From NCBI GenBank assembly GCA_009392195.1, contig VFGY01000029.1, positions 1 to 64,000 of the forward strand: a stretch of 64,000 nt of DNA, written 5' to 3'. The notes under the pieces were generated by a model. The model was given only the letters and a program-made list of their open reading frames with translations. It did not search any database and was not told the origin of the DNA. Both the position numbers and the translations under genes were made by a program. Source of the DNA: SAR202 cluster bacterium. GTDB taxonomy: Bacteria > Chloroflexota > Dehalococcoidia > Lucifugimonadales > OSU-TB39. Below, piece by piece: positions 23,532 to 33,089 of this stretch. Positions within the stretch are counted from its first letter, which is position 1. Each line of letters opens with the position of its first letter.

Positions 23532-26325
23532 TGCCTCCTTTTATAGATTTCAATTCTTCTATTTTTTCTTCCAAATCAATAATAAACGATTCCAAAGAAT
23601 CAATCAGCGAGTCTATCAAAGGCTCATCAGTTGATTCTATTTTAACTGCATTTTCGCCATCAGCACCTTTCTCATCCAATTCATATCCAGACAAAGAATA
23701 AATAGATTCTTTAATTGAAGTTCCCATAACTACTTTTTCTTGAGTAGCTAATATCACGGTTTTTAATTCTGGGAATTCTACTCCTTCGGCCTTCAAATAA
23801 ATTGGTTCAGCATATATTAAGCTGAAAATCTGGTCACCACTAACACTATCGACAGCAGCTACAGGAATCACAAGTAAATTACCTCTAATGCATTCTGAAC
23901 CTTCTTGACATCTCAATGTAAACCATTCTGATATTGTAGGATCATTATCAATCTTTGCTTCGATTTGCTCAGGGCTATCAATTTGCCTACCTTTGGGGAA
24001 AGTAAAAGCTATCAAAGATCCATAATTATCTCCATCATTTCTGGCTGCTAACCAACCCGCCATTATAGGGGGATCATTACGTGTAAATGGTAACAAGAGA
24101 ACAAATTCCTCTCTACTTTCTCCCGGTATCTTCATAATCACATAATATGGTTTAACTGTTTGTAAATCTCCTTCTTGTCCAAATTTCTCTTCAGGTACAT
24201 TCCAAACATCCTCAAGATTGTAAAAATCTCTTGGGCTTTCCATATGATATTTTAAATATTTATCCGATTGAAACTGAAACAAATCTTGAGGATACCTAAT
24301 GTGTGATGCAATATCATTTGGTAAATTTACCCTATCAAACAAATCAGGAAAAATAGATTTGTAAGTTTTTATCAGTGGATCACTGTTATCCACTGCAAAA
24401 AAATCAACTTCTCCATTGTAGGCATCTACTACTATTTTAACGCTATTACGAACATAGTTAAAACCATACCCATCGTTATCAGTCAAATCCGAATAAGGAT
24501 ACTTATCCGATACAGTATATGCGTCTTGTATCCAAACCAATCCTTCTTCTGTGGCAACTAGATATGGATCATTATCCAATAGTAAAAATGGGGCAATGGA
24601 AAGTATGCGATTTTGTATATCTCTTCTGTACTGTAACCGACTATTTTCATTAATTTGATTAGTTATTAAGATATTTAAATCGCCAAACTGCCAAGCATAC
24701 GCTAGCTTCCTGATAAAAGAACCAATACCCACTCCTCCAGTCCCATCGTAATTAAATTCATTAATTAATCCATCTTCGCCAATATAATCCAACTCTTTAG
24801 TGTTAGAATTAACTATCACGTAATCATCGGTTATTTCCCCATAATATATCCTAGGATTAGAAACAATTTTATCAGGTTCACCTTGGCTTTCAGCAGATGC
24901 TATTTTAATCACACCATCATTTGGCAGGTCTTTAGCAAAAAACTCAGGCCTACCTTCCTCAGTAAATTCTGTCACTGGCGACATAGCAAACCCGAAGCCA
25001 TGAGTATATATTAATTTTCGATTAATCCATGTCTGTGCTTGAGGTTCTAACTTGGACTGATCAACTTCTCTAGCTGCTAACATAACCTGTCGATAATCAT
25101 TATTTATTACATATCTGTCAACATCTGCATCTTTAAATCCGTAATATGGTCGTATTAACTGTATTTGCCTGTACACATCAGACAATGGATCATCATCCCA
25201 TAACCTTATGTTATCCAAAGTCTTTATATTTTGCTCAATAAGGTCTGAAGATATCTGCGGGCTAACAGGATATGACTGCCGCACCAAATTTGGTTCTGAG
25301 AGTCCATATGCAGCGCGGGTGAATTCTATATTAGTGTTCAAAGACGCTTCTTCTTTCCCAAATTCGTTAGGATTAACACTAAACCTTTGCATTGCGTTTG
25401 GCCATGCCACCGTAAGAAATAGAAGTGAAATAACCCATAAAGCAAATCCTGCGATGATTATTTTCACATCTTTTTTGTATATATTTGCAATCATTAAAAG
25501 TGCACTAGCTAAGGAAATGAATGTTAAAATAGCCAACCCAGGTTTGCGAGCATTAATATCGGTATAAGTTGCGCCATAATATAACCCTGATTCAGAAAGG
25601 ACTAAACCCCACCTGTCAATCCAATGGCCTAACCCTATAATCAACATTATTATTGAAGCAATTATTGATAAATGAACGAGTAAATTGCCAGAAAATTTCA
25701 CACCTATTCCTCTAGCACTATAATTTAGAAAATACATTGCGCCTGTAACAATTGTAATAGCTATAGCAGCAGTTAGAGCCCAGCCACTAATAAAGTCGTA
25801 CACAGGCAAACTAAATATATAAAATGAAATATCTTTGTTAAATACAGGATCGGATTTTTGAAATGAAACAGAATTTGCTGCTTTCAAAAACAATTCCCAT
25901 TTAGATGCAAATGAAGAACCGAATAATAATCCAAGTAAAATAATTACCCCTAAACTTCCAAAAACAAAAGCTTTATTCAAAAAATTTTTTATTTGCAAAG
26001 GAACAGCTACAACGTATTCACCTGTAGACCATTTAAAAGCGATATATAAACTTAATCCGCATATAGCTGCAAATATAGAAAATCCTATAATGAAAAGTGT
26101 TATTTTAGTAGTCAATATTTTCATATACACAGAAGTGTAAGATAATTGACCAAACCACACCAAATCTGTATATAGGCCTCGTAATACTGAAAGAATTACG
26201 AATGCCGAAATTAATCCTACCGCAAGTAACAACCATTTATACCGATTACCTGAAAACAGATTAAGAATATTACCAAAATCAATCTTAATTCCATCCAATC
26301 CATTGTTTTGTGTATATTGGCTCAT
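23524..26325 (-). CDS. UPF0182 family large membrane protein
   Basis: A 933-residue member of UPF0182, known in Actinobacteria, Cyanobacteria and Chloroflexota and of unknown function. About seven hydrophobic helices fill the first third (for example ILSVLRGLYTDLVWFGQLSY and GVIILLGLLFGSSF). A long soluble domain follows with the family-typical HGFGFAMSPVTEF and LLLPFTRNDPPIMAGWLAARN. The C-terminus is an acidic, coiled-coil-like tail (SLIDSLESFIIDLEEKIEELK). It lies between argB (29 bases) and argD (overlapping), an odd position for such a gene. The membrane topology suggests a transport or envelope role, which is inference. Confidence 0.87.
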   Translation of the reverse strand: MSQYTQNNGLDGIKIDFGNILNLFSGNRYKWLLLAVGLISAFVILSVLRGLYTDLVWFGQLSYTSVYMKILTTKITLFIIGFSIFAAICGLSLYIAFKWSTGEYVVAVPLQIKNFLNKAFVFGSLGVIILLGLLFGSSFASKWELFLKAANSVSFQKSDPVFNKDISFYIFSLPVYDFISGWALTAAIAITIVTGAMYFLNYSARGIGVKFSGNLLVHLSIIASIIMLIIGLGHWIDRWGLVLSESGLYYGATYTDINARKPGLAILTFISLASALLMIANIYKKDVKIIIAGFALWVISLLFLTVAWPNAMQRFSVNPNEFGKEEASLNTNIEFTRAAYGLSEPNLVRQSYPVSPQISSDLIEQNIKTLDNIRLWDDDPLSDVYRQIQLIRPYYGFKDADVDRYVINNDYRQVMLAAREVDQSKLEPQAQTWINRKLIYTHGFGFAMSPVTEFTEEGRPEFFAKDLPNDGVIKIASAESQGEPDKIVSNPRIYYGEITDDYVIVNSNTKELDYIGEDGLINEFNYDGTGGVGIGSFIRKLAYAWQFGDLNILITNQINENSRLQYRRDIQNRILSIAPFLLLDNDPYLVATEEGLVWIQDAYTVSDKYPYSDLTDNDGYGFNYVRNSVKIVVDAYNGEVDFFAVDNSDPLIKTYKSIFPDLFDRVNLPNDIASHIRYPQDLFQFQSDKYLKYHMESPRDFYNLEDVWNVPEEKFGQEGDLQTVKPYYVIMKIPGESREEFVLLLPFTRNDPPIMAGWLAARNDGDNYGSLIAFTFPKGRQIDSPEQIEAKIDNDPTISEWFTLRCQEGSECIRGNLLVIPVAAVDSVSGDQIFSLIYAEPIYLKAEGVEFPELKTVILATQEKVVMGTSIKESIYSLSGYELDEKGADGENAVKIESTDEPLIDSLIDSLESFIIDLEEKIEELKSIKGGNE

Positions 26326-26354
26326 AATAAATAAATCATATCCTCCGATAGCAC

Positions 26355-27194
26355 CTATTTTTTCACAATACTAGTGCCTATTAATGTTTTAGCAAGACAA
26401 TCCTTCAAAGCATTAGAACCCCGTCCATCAATAATATGGGCTGCACATAAATTATCTACTACTTTCAAGCAGGCATTTAACTTAGGAATCATTCCACCAT
26501 GAATAACATTCGATTCAATCAATTTATTGAGCTGATTATATGTTATTTTCTTAATCAATCTCCTTGAAGAATCATATACCCCTTCAACATCTGTCATAAA
26601 TATCAATTTCTTTGACTGCATCGCAATCGCTACAGCTCCAGCTACTGTATCAGCATTAGCATTAAGACACGGCTGTTCTTTATCATTTAAATTGGTAGCA
26701 ATCGGAGCAATAACGGGAATAATCCCAGAATCAATTAAAGTTTTTAACATCTCAGCGTTAACATTCACTTCCCCAGCGACCAAACCTAATTCAGGCCTGT
26801 CAATTTTCCCAACTATAATATTACCGTCAACTCCCGAAACACCAACTGCTTTCCCTCCCAATTGGTTAATAGCTGAAACAATAGAAGTGTTAACTACCCC
26901 AGTCAATATAGCAATAACTACCTCGAGAGTGTCGGAATCCGTAACTCTTAGTCCGTCAACAAATTTGGGCCTAACTCCAAGTTGGCCTAACCACTTATCT
27001 ATCAATTTACCGCCACCATGTACGACAATTGGATTCACGCCTTCATCTTGAAGAGCAACTAAATCATGAAATGTTGTATCCCCAGAACCTAAAGTGCTTC
27101 CTCCTATTTTAACAACCAGATTATTGAATCGGATATCCATATCCTTATTCAAAAAAAACTCTTCTTGTTTTGGATTTGGATTTTCTTCAATCAA
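26355..27194 (-). CDS. argB: Acetylglutamate kinase
   Basis: An amino-acid-kinase-fold enzyme of about 279 residues that phosphorylates N-acetylglutamate, the second step of arginine synthesis. Seen: VVKIGGSTLG at the start of the core, VVHGGGKLID for substrate binding, LNANADTVAGAVA and FMTDVEGVYD. The ORF-track ATG at 27212 lacks an SD site; GAGGTG falls within its early codons and is correctly spaced for the TTG at 27194, which is used here. The arginine-feedback N-terminal helix is short, though about 25 residues precede the kinase core. Confidence 0.92.
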   Translation of the reverse strand: MIEENPNPKQEEFFLNKDMDIRFNNLVVKIGGSTLGSGDTTFHDLVALQDEGVNPIVVHGGGKLIDKWLGQLGVRPKFVDGLRVTDSDTLEVVIAILTGVVNTSIVSAINQLGGKAVGVSGVDGNIIVGKIDRPELGLVAGEVNVNAEMLKTLIDSGIIPVIAPIATNLNDKEQPCLNANADTVAGAVAIAMQSKKLIFMTDVEGVYDSSRRLIKKITYNQLNKLIESNVIHGGMIPKLNACLKVVDNLCAAHIIDGRGSNALKDCLAKTLIGTSIVKK

Positions 27195-27249
27195 ACTAAC
27201 CACCTCAAACATGGAACTAGATTATTTAAAACAATAGAGTATTCAGCCA

Positions 27250-28458
27250 TTAAGTACTATAGGCTGAATTAAAAGTGACATATTCTTCTGTCAAATCACA
27301 GCCCCATGCAGTTGCTTCATTCATTCCTGAATTTAAACCGACTTCAAATTTCACTTCCGAAGAGTTCATAGAACTAACTACAGCATCAGATAAATATGGT
27401 ATAGAACAACCACCATGAACTACTTGTATACCACTTATAAACACATCAACTTTACTCTCTTGAAAATCAACTCCACTTTTACCAAGGGCCATCATTATGC
27501 GCCCCCAATTCGGATCCAATCCATGAACCATTGCCTTTACTAGGGTGGATGAGGCGATTTCTCTAGCAGCAATTTTCGCATCTTCTTTTGAAGTAGCTCC
27601 ATTGACTAACACTTCAATCAGCCTGTTTGACCCTTCTCCATCTCTCACTATAGCTTTTGCTAACTCTATACACACATAAGTTAAAGCTTCTTGAAACACT
27701 TGTGCGTCAGGAGATTCAACTTCTTCGAATGAAATTCCTGACATTCCATTAGCGAAAAGTAACACTGTATCATTTGTACTTTGATCACCATCAATATCTA
27801 TCATGTTAAATGACTCTCTTACAGATCGCTTTATAAAGGTTGTCAAAATATCCGGTTCTATCTTTGCATCAGTTGATATAAAAGCCAACATTGTAGCCAT
27901 ATTGGGATGAATCATACCCGCACCTTTAGCTGCTCCGCCAATAACCACTTCTTTCCCACCAATTTTGATAGAAACTGCAATTTCTTTTGGCATGGTATCA
28001 GTAGTCATTATAGCTTTCGAAAATGATTGCCCTGAGGCTGAATCTAAATGAATGTTACCCATGTGCTGCCTGACTAAAGCCATTGGTAATTCAACACCGA
28101 TTAATCCGGTACTACACACAAGCATTTGGTCTTCTGGAACATTTATCTGTTTAGAGGCTAGCGACGCCATTTCCTCAGCATCTTTTAATCCTTGAACACC
28201 TACGCAAGCATTTGCACATCCGCTATTGGCAACAACTCCTATAGATTTCCCACTCCTAACTCTAGATTTCGTTAAGGTAACTGATGGAGAAACGACCTTG
28301 TTAGTCGTAAAGGTACCAGCAACTGACGCCAAATTTTCAGAAGCCAAAATTGCGATATCTAAAGCATCTTCTGCAAATGATTTAATTCCTGCATAAGTAG
28401 CACCAGCAATAAATCCTTTAGCCGAAGTAACATTGCCATTTTTTACAATTTCAAACAT
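27250..28458 (-). CDS. argJ: Glutamate N-acetyltransferase / ornithine acetyltransferase
   Basis: A protein of about 402 residues in the self-cleaving ArgJ family. The autoproteolysis threonine lies in HPNMATMLAF, and CSTGLIG, NSGCANACVG and LDPNWGRIM are typical. It recycles the acetyl group from acetylornithine to glutamate and may also use acetyl-CoA. The start is ATG at 28458, nine bases after GGAG; the ORF-track ATG at 28473 contains that SD sequence. It is the first gene of the arginine operon, with a promoter-like pair upstream. argC and argF are not in the window. Confidence 0.93.
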   Translation of the reverse strand: MFEIVKNGNVTSAKGFIAGATYAGIKSFAEDALDIAILASENLASVAGTFTTNKVVSPSVTLTKSRVRSGKSIGVVANSGCANACVGVQGLKDAEEMASLASKQINVPEDQMLVCSTGLIGVELPMALVRQHMGNIHLDSASGQSFSKAIMTTDTMPKEIAVSIKIGGKEVVIGGAAKGAGMIHPNMATMLAFISTDAKIEPDILTTFIKRSVRESFNMIDIDGDQSTNDTVLLFANGMSGISFEEVESPDAQVFQEALTYVCIELAKAIVRDGEGSNRLIEVLVNGATSKEDAKIAAREIASSTLVKAMVHGLDPNWGRIMMALGKSGVDFQESKVDVFISGIQVVHGGCSIPYLSDAVVSSMNSSEVKFEVGLNSGMNEATAWGCDLTEEYVTFNSAYST

Positions 28459-28511
28459 TTTACAAAACTCCATCTAGTATATATGGATTATATCTAAATT
28501 AGGATGCCGAA

Positions 28512-28540
28512 AGTATATCACAGCGGTATATGACGGTGAA
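28512..28540 (-). promoter_or_regulatory. Candidate promoter of the arginine operon
   Basis: On the minus strand TTCACC and TATACT are separated by 17 bases, with TGTGA before the -10 element acting as a partial extended -10. It would start transcription near 28505, about 45 bases ahead of the argJ ATG. The -35 match is weak, so this is a pattern call only. A plus-strand TTGACA at 28565 with TATCAA 17 bases later may serve the divergent oxidase gene. Confidence 0.4.
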
Positions 28541-28699
28541 GCTAAAAATATTACTCAGCTCACATTGACAAAACAAAATCTATCATATATCAAATAGTAT
28601 CAATGTAAGTGACTTTAATTCCATCATAATTCGGTCGATATACAAAAAACCAAGTTATTTTAATCCAACAAATTCTATGCAAGGAAATCTAATTTAAAG

Positions 28700-30226
28700 A
28701 TGAGAAATTTTAACATTATTCATAAATTGAAAGTCGCATTTCAAATATTGACAGAGCTTAGGAGTAGAGATTTTAAGTCAGCAGCAAATTTCATGGTGTA
28801 TTTTTATCCCTCACATAATTACTTATCCAGATTGTTGAAGTTCACACTGTGGTCACTTAATCAAATATTCAACGTAATACCAAAAGCTATGGAATCTACT
28901 ACTTTTGCAAACAACATTTCACCGACCTCAATTTGGTTAGCCGATACAAACCCAATTGAAGATTTTCCTTGGAAACAAAATCCAGCTATTCAACTACCTG
29001 AAGAGGTTGAGGTAGCAGTAATAGGAGCAGGATTTACGGGCGCAGGATGCGCGTACCATTGGTCCAAACTTGGAAAAGGCAAAATGGCAGTTATAGAAAT
29101 GAACCAAGCTGCTTCTGGCGCTAGCGGTCGTAATGAAGGGGTTGTTGTTATGGGAAGATATTTCAGTTTTGTAAAAACCATGATGGAAACCAATCTAATT
29201 AAAACACGCCCAGATTTAAACACTAAACAAATCGAACAATTATCATCTCAATTTGCTAACAAATACGTAAAATCCTCGTATACAAATGCCAAAATGATAG
29301 AAAAAACTATAATCGAAGAAGGATTTGATTGCGATTATTCCAAAAACGGTTGGATCCAACCATATTCTGAAAAAGACCAACAAAATCTTCAAAATTCAAT
29401 CACTGAAGGATTAGACGCCGGATTTGACGATTGGACTAGAATCACACCAGAGGATGCCCTTTCATTAAGCGGAATTAGAATCAGCACGGACTCTGGATTT
29501 TCTAAAGGTGCAGCTACGTGGCAACCAGCTAAATGGGTCTGGTCACTTTTGGAAACGGCTATAAAATCAGATAACGTAGATTTATTTACAAATACTAAAG
29601 CAGAATCTATTGTAGATACTGGAGAATATTACCTCATAAACACTAACAGGGGTAAAATCAAATCTAGGCACGTGATTAACGCCACAGAATCTTACACAGC
29701 TCTCCTCCACCCAGACTTTAGGGATAAATTATACCCAAAGCAAACCCAAGGATTTTTTGCTAAAGACGGACCTCCAAATATGAAAGAAAAAGTTGCTATG
29801 GGTGGCACGCACGGATGGTTTGGCAAAGTTCCTGGTACTGGAGGGTATATTGCTGGATCAGATGGGAAAAGAGTTCCGCACGATAAAGCAGGGGTTATCG
29901 ACCCGTCTAGATTCATAACCAAGTTTTTAGTAGGCCATGTGCATGAATATTTTGGAGTCGCACCTTCTACTGTTGAAAGAGAATGGACTTGCACAGCTGG
30001 ATTCACAGACGACGAATTCCCAATAGTTGGTACCATAGATAACAAAAGACAATATATTATTGGAGGAATGTGCGGGTCTGGATCAGGAGTACATTTCAAT
30101 GCCAGCAAAAATATTGTCTGTAAAATCGCTGATGTAAAAAACACGGATTACTACCCAGCACAATATTTTAGTCCAAATAGAATTCTTGACCCCAATTCAC
30201 ATTCTTGGCCAGAATTGGAAATTTAG
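28700..30226 (+). CDS. FAD-dependent amine oxidase-like protein (DAO family)
   Basis: A 508-residue DAO-family flavoprotein, most like the OrdL/PuuB group that oxidises amines or gamma-glutamyl amines. The FAD motif VAVIGAGFTGAGCAYHW begins near residue 105. ASGASGRNEGVVV follows, and the C-terminal GMCGSGSGVHFNASK closes the flavin site. About 100 residues precede the flavin domain; the first 60 are basic/aromatic and unlike usual relatives, so the real start may lie further in (for example the ATG before ESTTFANN). It faces the arginine operon and is 110 bases from the mutase gene. The substrate is unknown. Confidence 0.8.
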   Translation: MRNFNIIHKLKVAFQILTELRSRDFKSAANFMVYFYPSHNYLSRLLKFTLWSLNQIFNVIPKAMESTTFANNISPTSIWLADTNPIEDFPWKQNPAIQLPEEVEVAVIGAGFTGAGCAYHWSKLGKGKMAVIEMNQAASGASGRNEGVVVMGRYFSFVKTMMETNLIKTRPDLNTKQIEQLSSQFANKYVKSSYTNAKMIEKTIIEEGFDCDYSKNGWIQPYSEKDQQNLQNSITEGLDAGFDDWTRITPEDALSLSGIRISTDSGFSKGAATWQPAKWVWSLLETAIKSDNVDLFTNTKAESIVDTGEYYLINTNRGKIKSRHVINATESYTALLHPDFRDKLYPKQTQGFFAKDGPPNMKEKVAMGGTHGWFGKVPGTGGYIAGSDGKRVPHDKAGVIDPSRFITKFLVGHVHEYFGVAPSTVEREWTCTAGFTDDEFPIVGTIDNKRQYIIGGMCGSGSGVHFNASKNIVCKIADVKNTDYYPAQYFSPNRILDPNSHSWPELEI

Positions 30227-30335
30227 AAAATTTCAAACATGGACAATGATTTTCGCAAATATGAAGTAAGCATAATATCAACTTTACTCTTTTCGATTCC
30301 ATATGTTAATGAAACAGAAACAAAAGGCAAGTAAA

Positions 30336-31823
30336 ATGGAAAAACCTGGAAAATATCCATACACTAGAGGAATCCACGAAAATGGATTTAAAAGTAAGAT
30401 ATGGACGATGCGTATGTTTGCAGGATTTGGTTCGGCTGAAGAAACAAATTCTCGCTTCAAGTATTTGCTCGAACAAGGACAAACTGGATTAAGCGTTGCA
30501 TTCGATTTACCTACACTTTACGGCTATGATTCAGATGACCCTTTAGCCCAAGGTGAATTTGGGAAAGGTGGAGTAGCGATATCTTCTTTGGCAGATATGG
30601 AAATTTTATTTGACGGCATCCCTTTAGATTCAGTTAGTACCTCTATGACAATAAATGCACCAGCTGCAATTATATGGGCAATGTATTTGGCAATATCAGA
30701 CAAAAGGAAAATACCATTTTCTCAATTAAGAGGCACGATACAAAATGATATTTTGAAAGAATATACTGCTCAAAATGAATTTATTTTCCCTATTAAACCA
30801 TCGATAAGATTAGTAATCGACACAATTGAATTCGCATCAGAAAATGTACCCAAATGGAATCCTGTCAGCATAAGCGGATACCATATTCGAGAAGCAGGGG
30901 CAACGGCGACACAAGAAGCCGCCTTCACCCTAGCTAATGGTTTTGAATATATTGAATCCGCTTTAAATAGAGGACTTAAAATAGATGAATTCGCTCCACA
31001 GTTAAGTTTTTTCTTTAATGTGCATGACAATTTTTTTGAAGAAATTGCTAAATTCAGGGCTGCGAGAAGAGTATGGGCCACTCTACTTAAAACCAAGTAC
31101 AAAGCGAAAGTTGACAGATCATACTGGCTACGCACTCATGCTCAAACTTCTGGTGCTACACTTACCAAACAACAGCCAGAAAACAACGTTGTAAGAGTCT
31201 CATTACAAGCATTGGCTGCCACTCTTGGAGGCATTCAATCTTTACATACGAATGCAATGGATGAAGCTATAAGTCTGCCAAGTGAAAAATCAGCTCAATT
31301 GGCATTAAGAACACAACAGATAATCGCCCATGAAATAGGGATATCGGATACTGTAGACCCCCTTGGAGGAAGTTACTATTTAGAAAAACTAACCAACCAA
31401 ATAGAAAAAGAATGTTACGATTATTTTGAACTTATAAAAAATCAGGGTGGGGTACGTAATTGTATAAACAACGGTTTTTTCGTTAGAGAAATTGCGGATT
31501 CAGCCAGGAAATACCAACAAGATATTGAAGATATTAACATAACTAAAATAGGCGTGAATAAATTCGTTCAAACCGACGATGTCCTGCAAGACGTTTTTTT
31601 CAACAATAGCTTACATCAACAACTACATATGGATAGATTAAACTACACAAGGTCCACCAGAAATAACAACAAGATAAATAGTTTACTTTTAGATTTGCGT
31701 TCAGCATCAAAAACCGATCGGAATTTAATGCCGTTGTTAATAGATTTGGTTAAATGTTATGCAACAGTAGGAGAAATAACATCAGCTCTAAAAGATGTGT
31801 GGGGTGAATACGAAGGCAACTGA
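30336..31823 (+). CDS. icmA: Isobutyryl-CoA mutase-type large subunit (acyl-CoA mutase, B12-dependent)
   Basis: A protein of about 495 residues covering the barrel domain of methylmalonyl-CoA-mutase-like enzymes; the B12-binding domain is absent, as in two-subunit mutases. Two key positions point to the isobutyryl/n-butyryl-CoA type: the tyrosine that binds the methylmalonyl carboxylate is phenylalanine (WTMRMFAGF), and the partner arginine is glutamine (KEYTAQNEF). The histidine in SGYHIREAG is kept. The 2-hydroxyisobutyryl type would have isoleucine at the first site. ATG at 30336 follows AAAGG; the ORF-track start at 30303 has none. No small B12-binding subunit or MeaB-like chaperone is nearby. 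Confidence 0.85.
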   Translation: MEKPGKYPYTRGIHENGFKSKIWTMRMFAGFGSAEETNSRFKYLLEQGQTGLSVAFDLPTLYGYDSDDPLAQGEFGKGGVAISSLADMEILFDGIPLDSVSTSMTINAPAAIIWAMYLAISDKRKIPFSQLRGTIQNDILKEYTAQNEFIFPIKPSIRLVIDTIEFASENVPKWNPVSISGYHIREAGATATQEAAFTLANGFEYIESALNRGLKIDEFAPQLSFFFNVHDNFFEEIAKFRAARRVWATLLKTKYKAKVDRSYWLRTHAQTSGATLTKQQPENNVVRVSLQALAATLGGIQSLHTNAMDEAISLPSEKSAQLALRTQQIIAHEIGISDTVDPLGGSYYLEKLTNQIEKECYDYFELIKNQGGVRNCINNGFFVREIADSARKYQQDIEDINITKIGVNKFVQTDDVLQDVFFNNSLHQQLHMDRLNYTRSTRNNNKINSLLLDLRSASKTDRNLMPLLIDLVKCYATVGEITSALKDVWGEYEGN

Positions 31824-31897
31824 TTATATTCAATTAGTTTTAAACCTTAATCACATTAATTGCCATCACCCTCCTAGCTTTAATGACCAGATTAATA

Positions 31898-32911
31898 TCA
31901 CCTAAGCCTTATTCGCGGATCTATTAAGCTCAACAAAACGTCCGATAAAAACGTGCCGATTACTGTCATTGCTCCAAGTACTAAAACTATGGAAGCCGAT
32001 ATAAACATATCCTCCACCAATAAAGCCCGTAGTAGTAATGGCCCTTCTGTTGGCAAGTTCAATACCACTGATACAATAATACTTCCTGATATAAGAAAAG
32101 GAAGAAGATACCCAAGCGTACTTACTAAAGGGTTCAAGGCTAAACGCACGGGGTACTTCAATATTACCTTCCACTCAGGAAGACCCTTTGCTCTCGCTGT
32201 AATAACATAAGGCCTATTTAATTCATCAAGTAAATTCGCTCTCATTACCCTTATTAAAGCCGCAGTCCCTGCAGTCCCGACTACAAACGCGGCTATCCAT
32301 AAATGTGAAATTAAATTTTGAACCCTTGCCCAACTCCAAGGAGCATTTAAATATTCTGGGTCAAGTAACCCGCCAATACTTTGTCCAAAATACGCAAATG
32401 ACACCCACAATAGCCAAAGAGCTAGCAAGAAGTCTGGAACGGCTAAACCTAAAAACCCAATAAAAGTGAACACATAGTCTTCAGGACTATTTTGCCTAAC
32501 AGCAGTATAAATACCAATTGGAATAGCAAGACCCCATGCCAGTACTGCTGTAGTCGTCGCTAATATAACCGTTAAAAGTAATCTTTCTCCAACCACTTCA
32601 GTAACAGGTTTTACAAATTCCAAAGAATTACCAAGATCACCATGGAACATCCTCCAAACCCACTTAGCATATCTAACATATATTGGTTTATTTAATCCAT
32701 ATTGATCACGCAGTACCCTTTCCATCTCCTCGGTATTCATAAGACCCATGGATTGACTACTACCTGCTTTGCCACTAGCTCCGACTAATTCCAATATATA
32801 AACATCTATAAAGTCTCCAGGTGGTAACTCTATGATAACCCACGAAATCATCGATAAAATCCATAAGGTCAAAACACTTAAAAGAAACCTTTGCAATATA
32901 AATGATTTCAC
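31898..32911 (-). CDS. ABC transporter permease, DppB/OppB type
   Basis: A 337-residue permease of the peptide/nickel/opine importer family. The N-terminal helix FLLSVLTLWILSMISWVIIELPPGDF is the usual first segment, about five more follow, and the coupling region is ALIRVMRANLLDELNRPYVITARAKGL. The C-terminus DPRIRLR is the normal family end, so the gene is complete. It starts at GTG after GGTGA. No second permease, ATPase or binding protein accompanies it: the mutase gene converges downstream and the dioxygenase gene lies upstream. It either joins a transporter encoded elsewhere or is what remains of one. Confidence 0.88.
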   Translation of the reverse strand: MKSFILQRFLLSVLTLWILSMISWVIIELPPGDFIDVYILELVGASGKAGSSQSMGLMNTEEMERVLRDQYGLNKPIYVRYAKWVWRMFHGDLGNSLEFVKPVTEVVGERLLLTVILATTTAVLAWGLAIPIGIYTAVRQNSPEDYVFTFIGFLGLAVPDFLLALWLLWVSFAYFGQSIGGLLDPEYLNAPWSWARVQNLISHLWIAAFVVGTAGTAALIRVMRANLLDELNRPYVITARAKGLPEWKVILKYPVRLALNPLVSTLGYLLPFLISGSIIVSVVLNLPTEGPLLLRALLVEDMFISASIVLVLGAMTVIGTFLSDVLLSLIDPRIRLR

Positions 32912-33089
32912 TATTTCACCAATGATTCCTATGGGAGTTTAGCATTAATAAATATTAGCCTAGTACATCTTGGCTTAGATTTGCCAATACTTTACTACAG
33001 AACCACACAAGGTGACAATATTCGGATTCGATCGACTATTTTGAATAGCCATAGCTCAGTAGACCTGATTGTTTTTTAGTATAAATCGA

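Noticed and set aside
31902-32174. 90-residue minus-strand ORF within the permease gene
   Set aside because: Out-of-frame shadow of the DppB-type permease, with no family resemblance or ribosome site.
33020-33085. tRNA-like fragment containing GCCATAGCTCAGTAGA and a nearby GGATTCGATCG
   Set aside because: The 5' part resembles a tRNA D-arm, but no acceptor pairing, anticodon stem or CCA follows on either strand; chance similarity or an old remnant.
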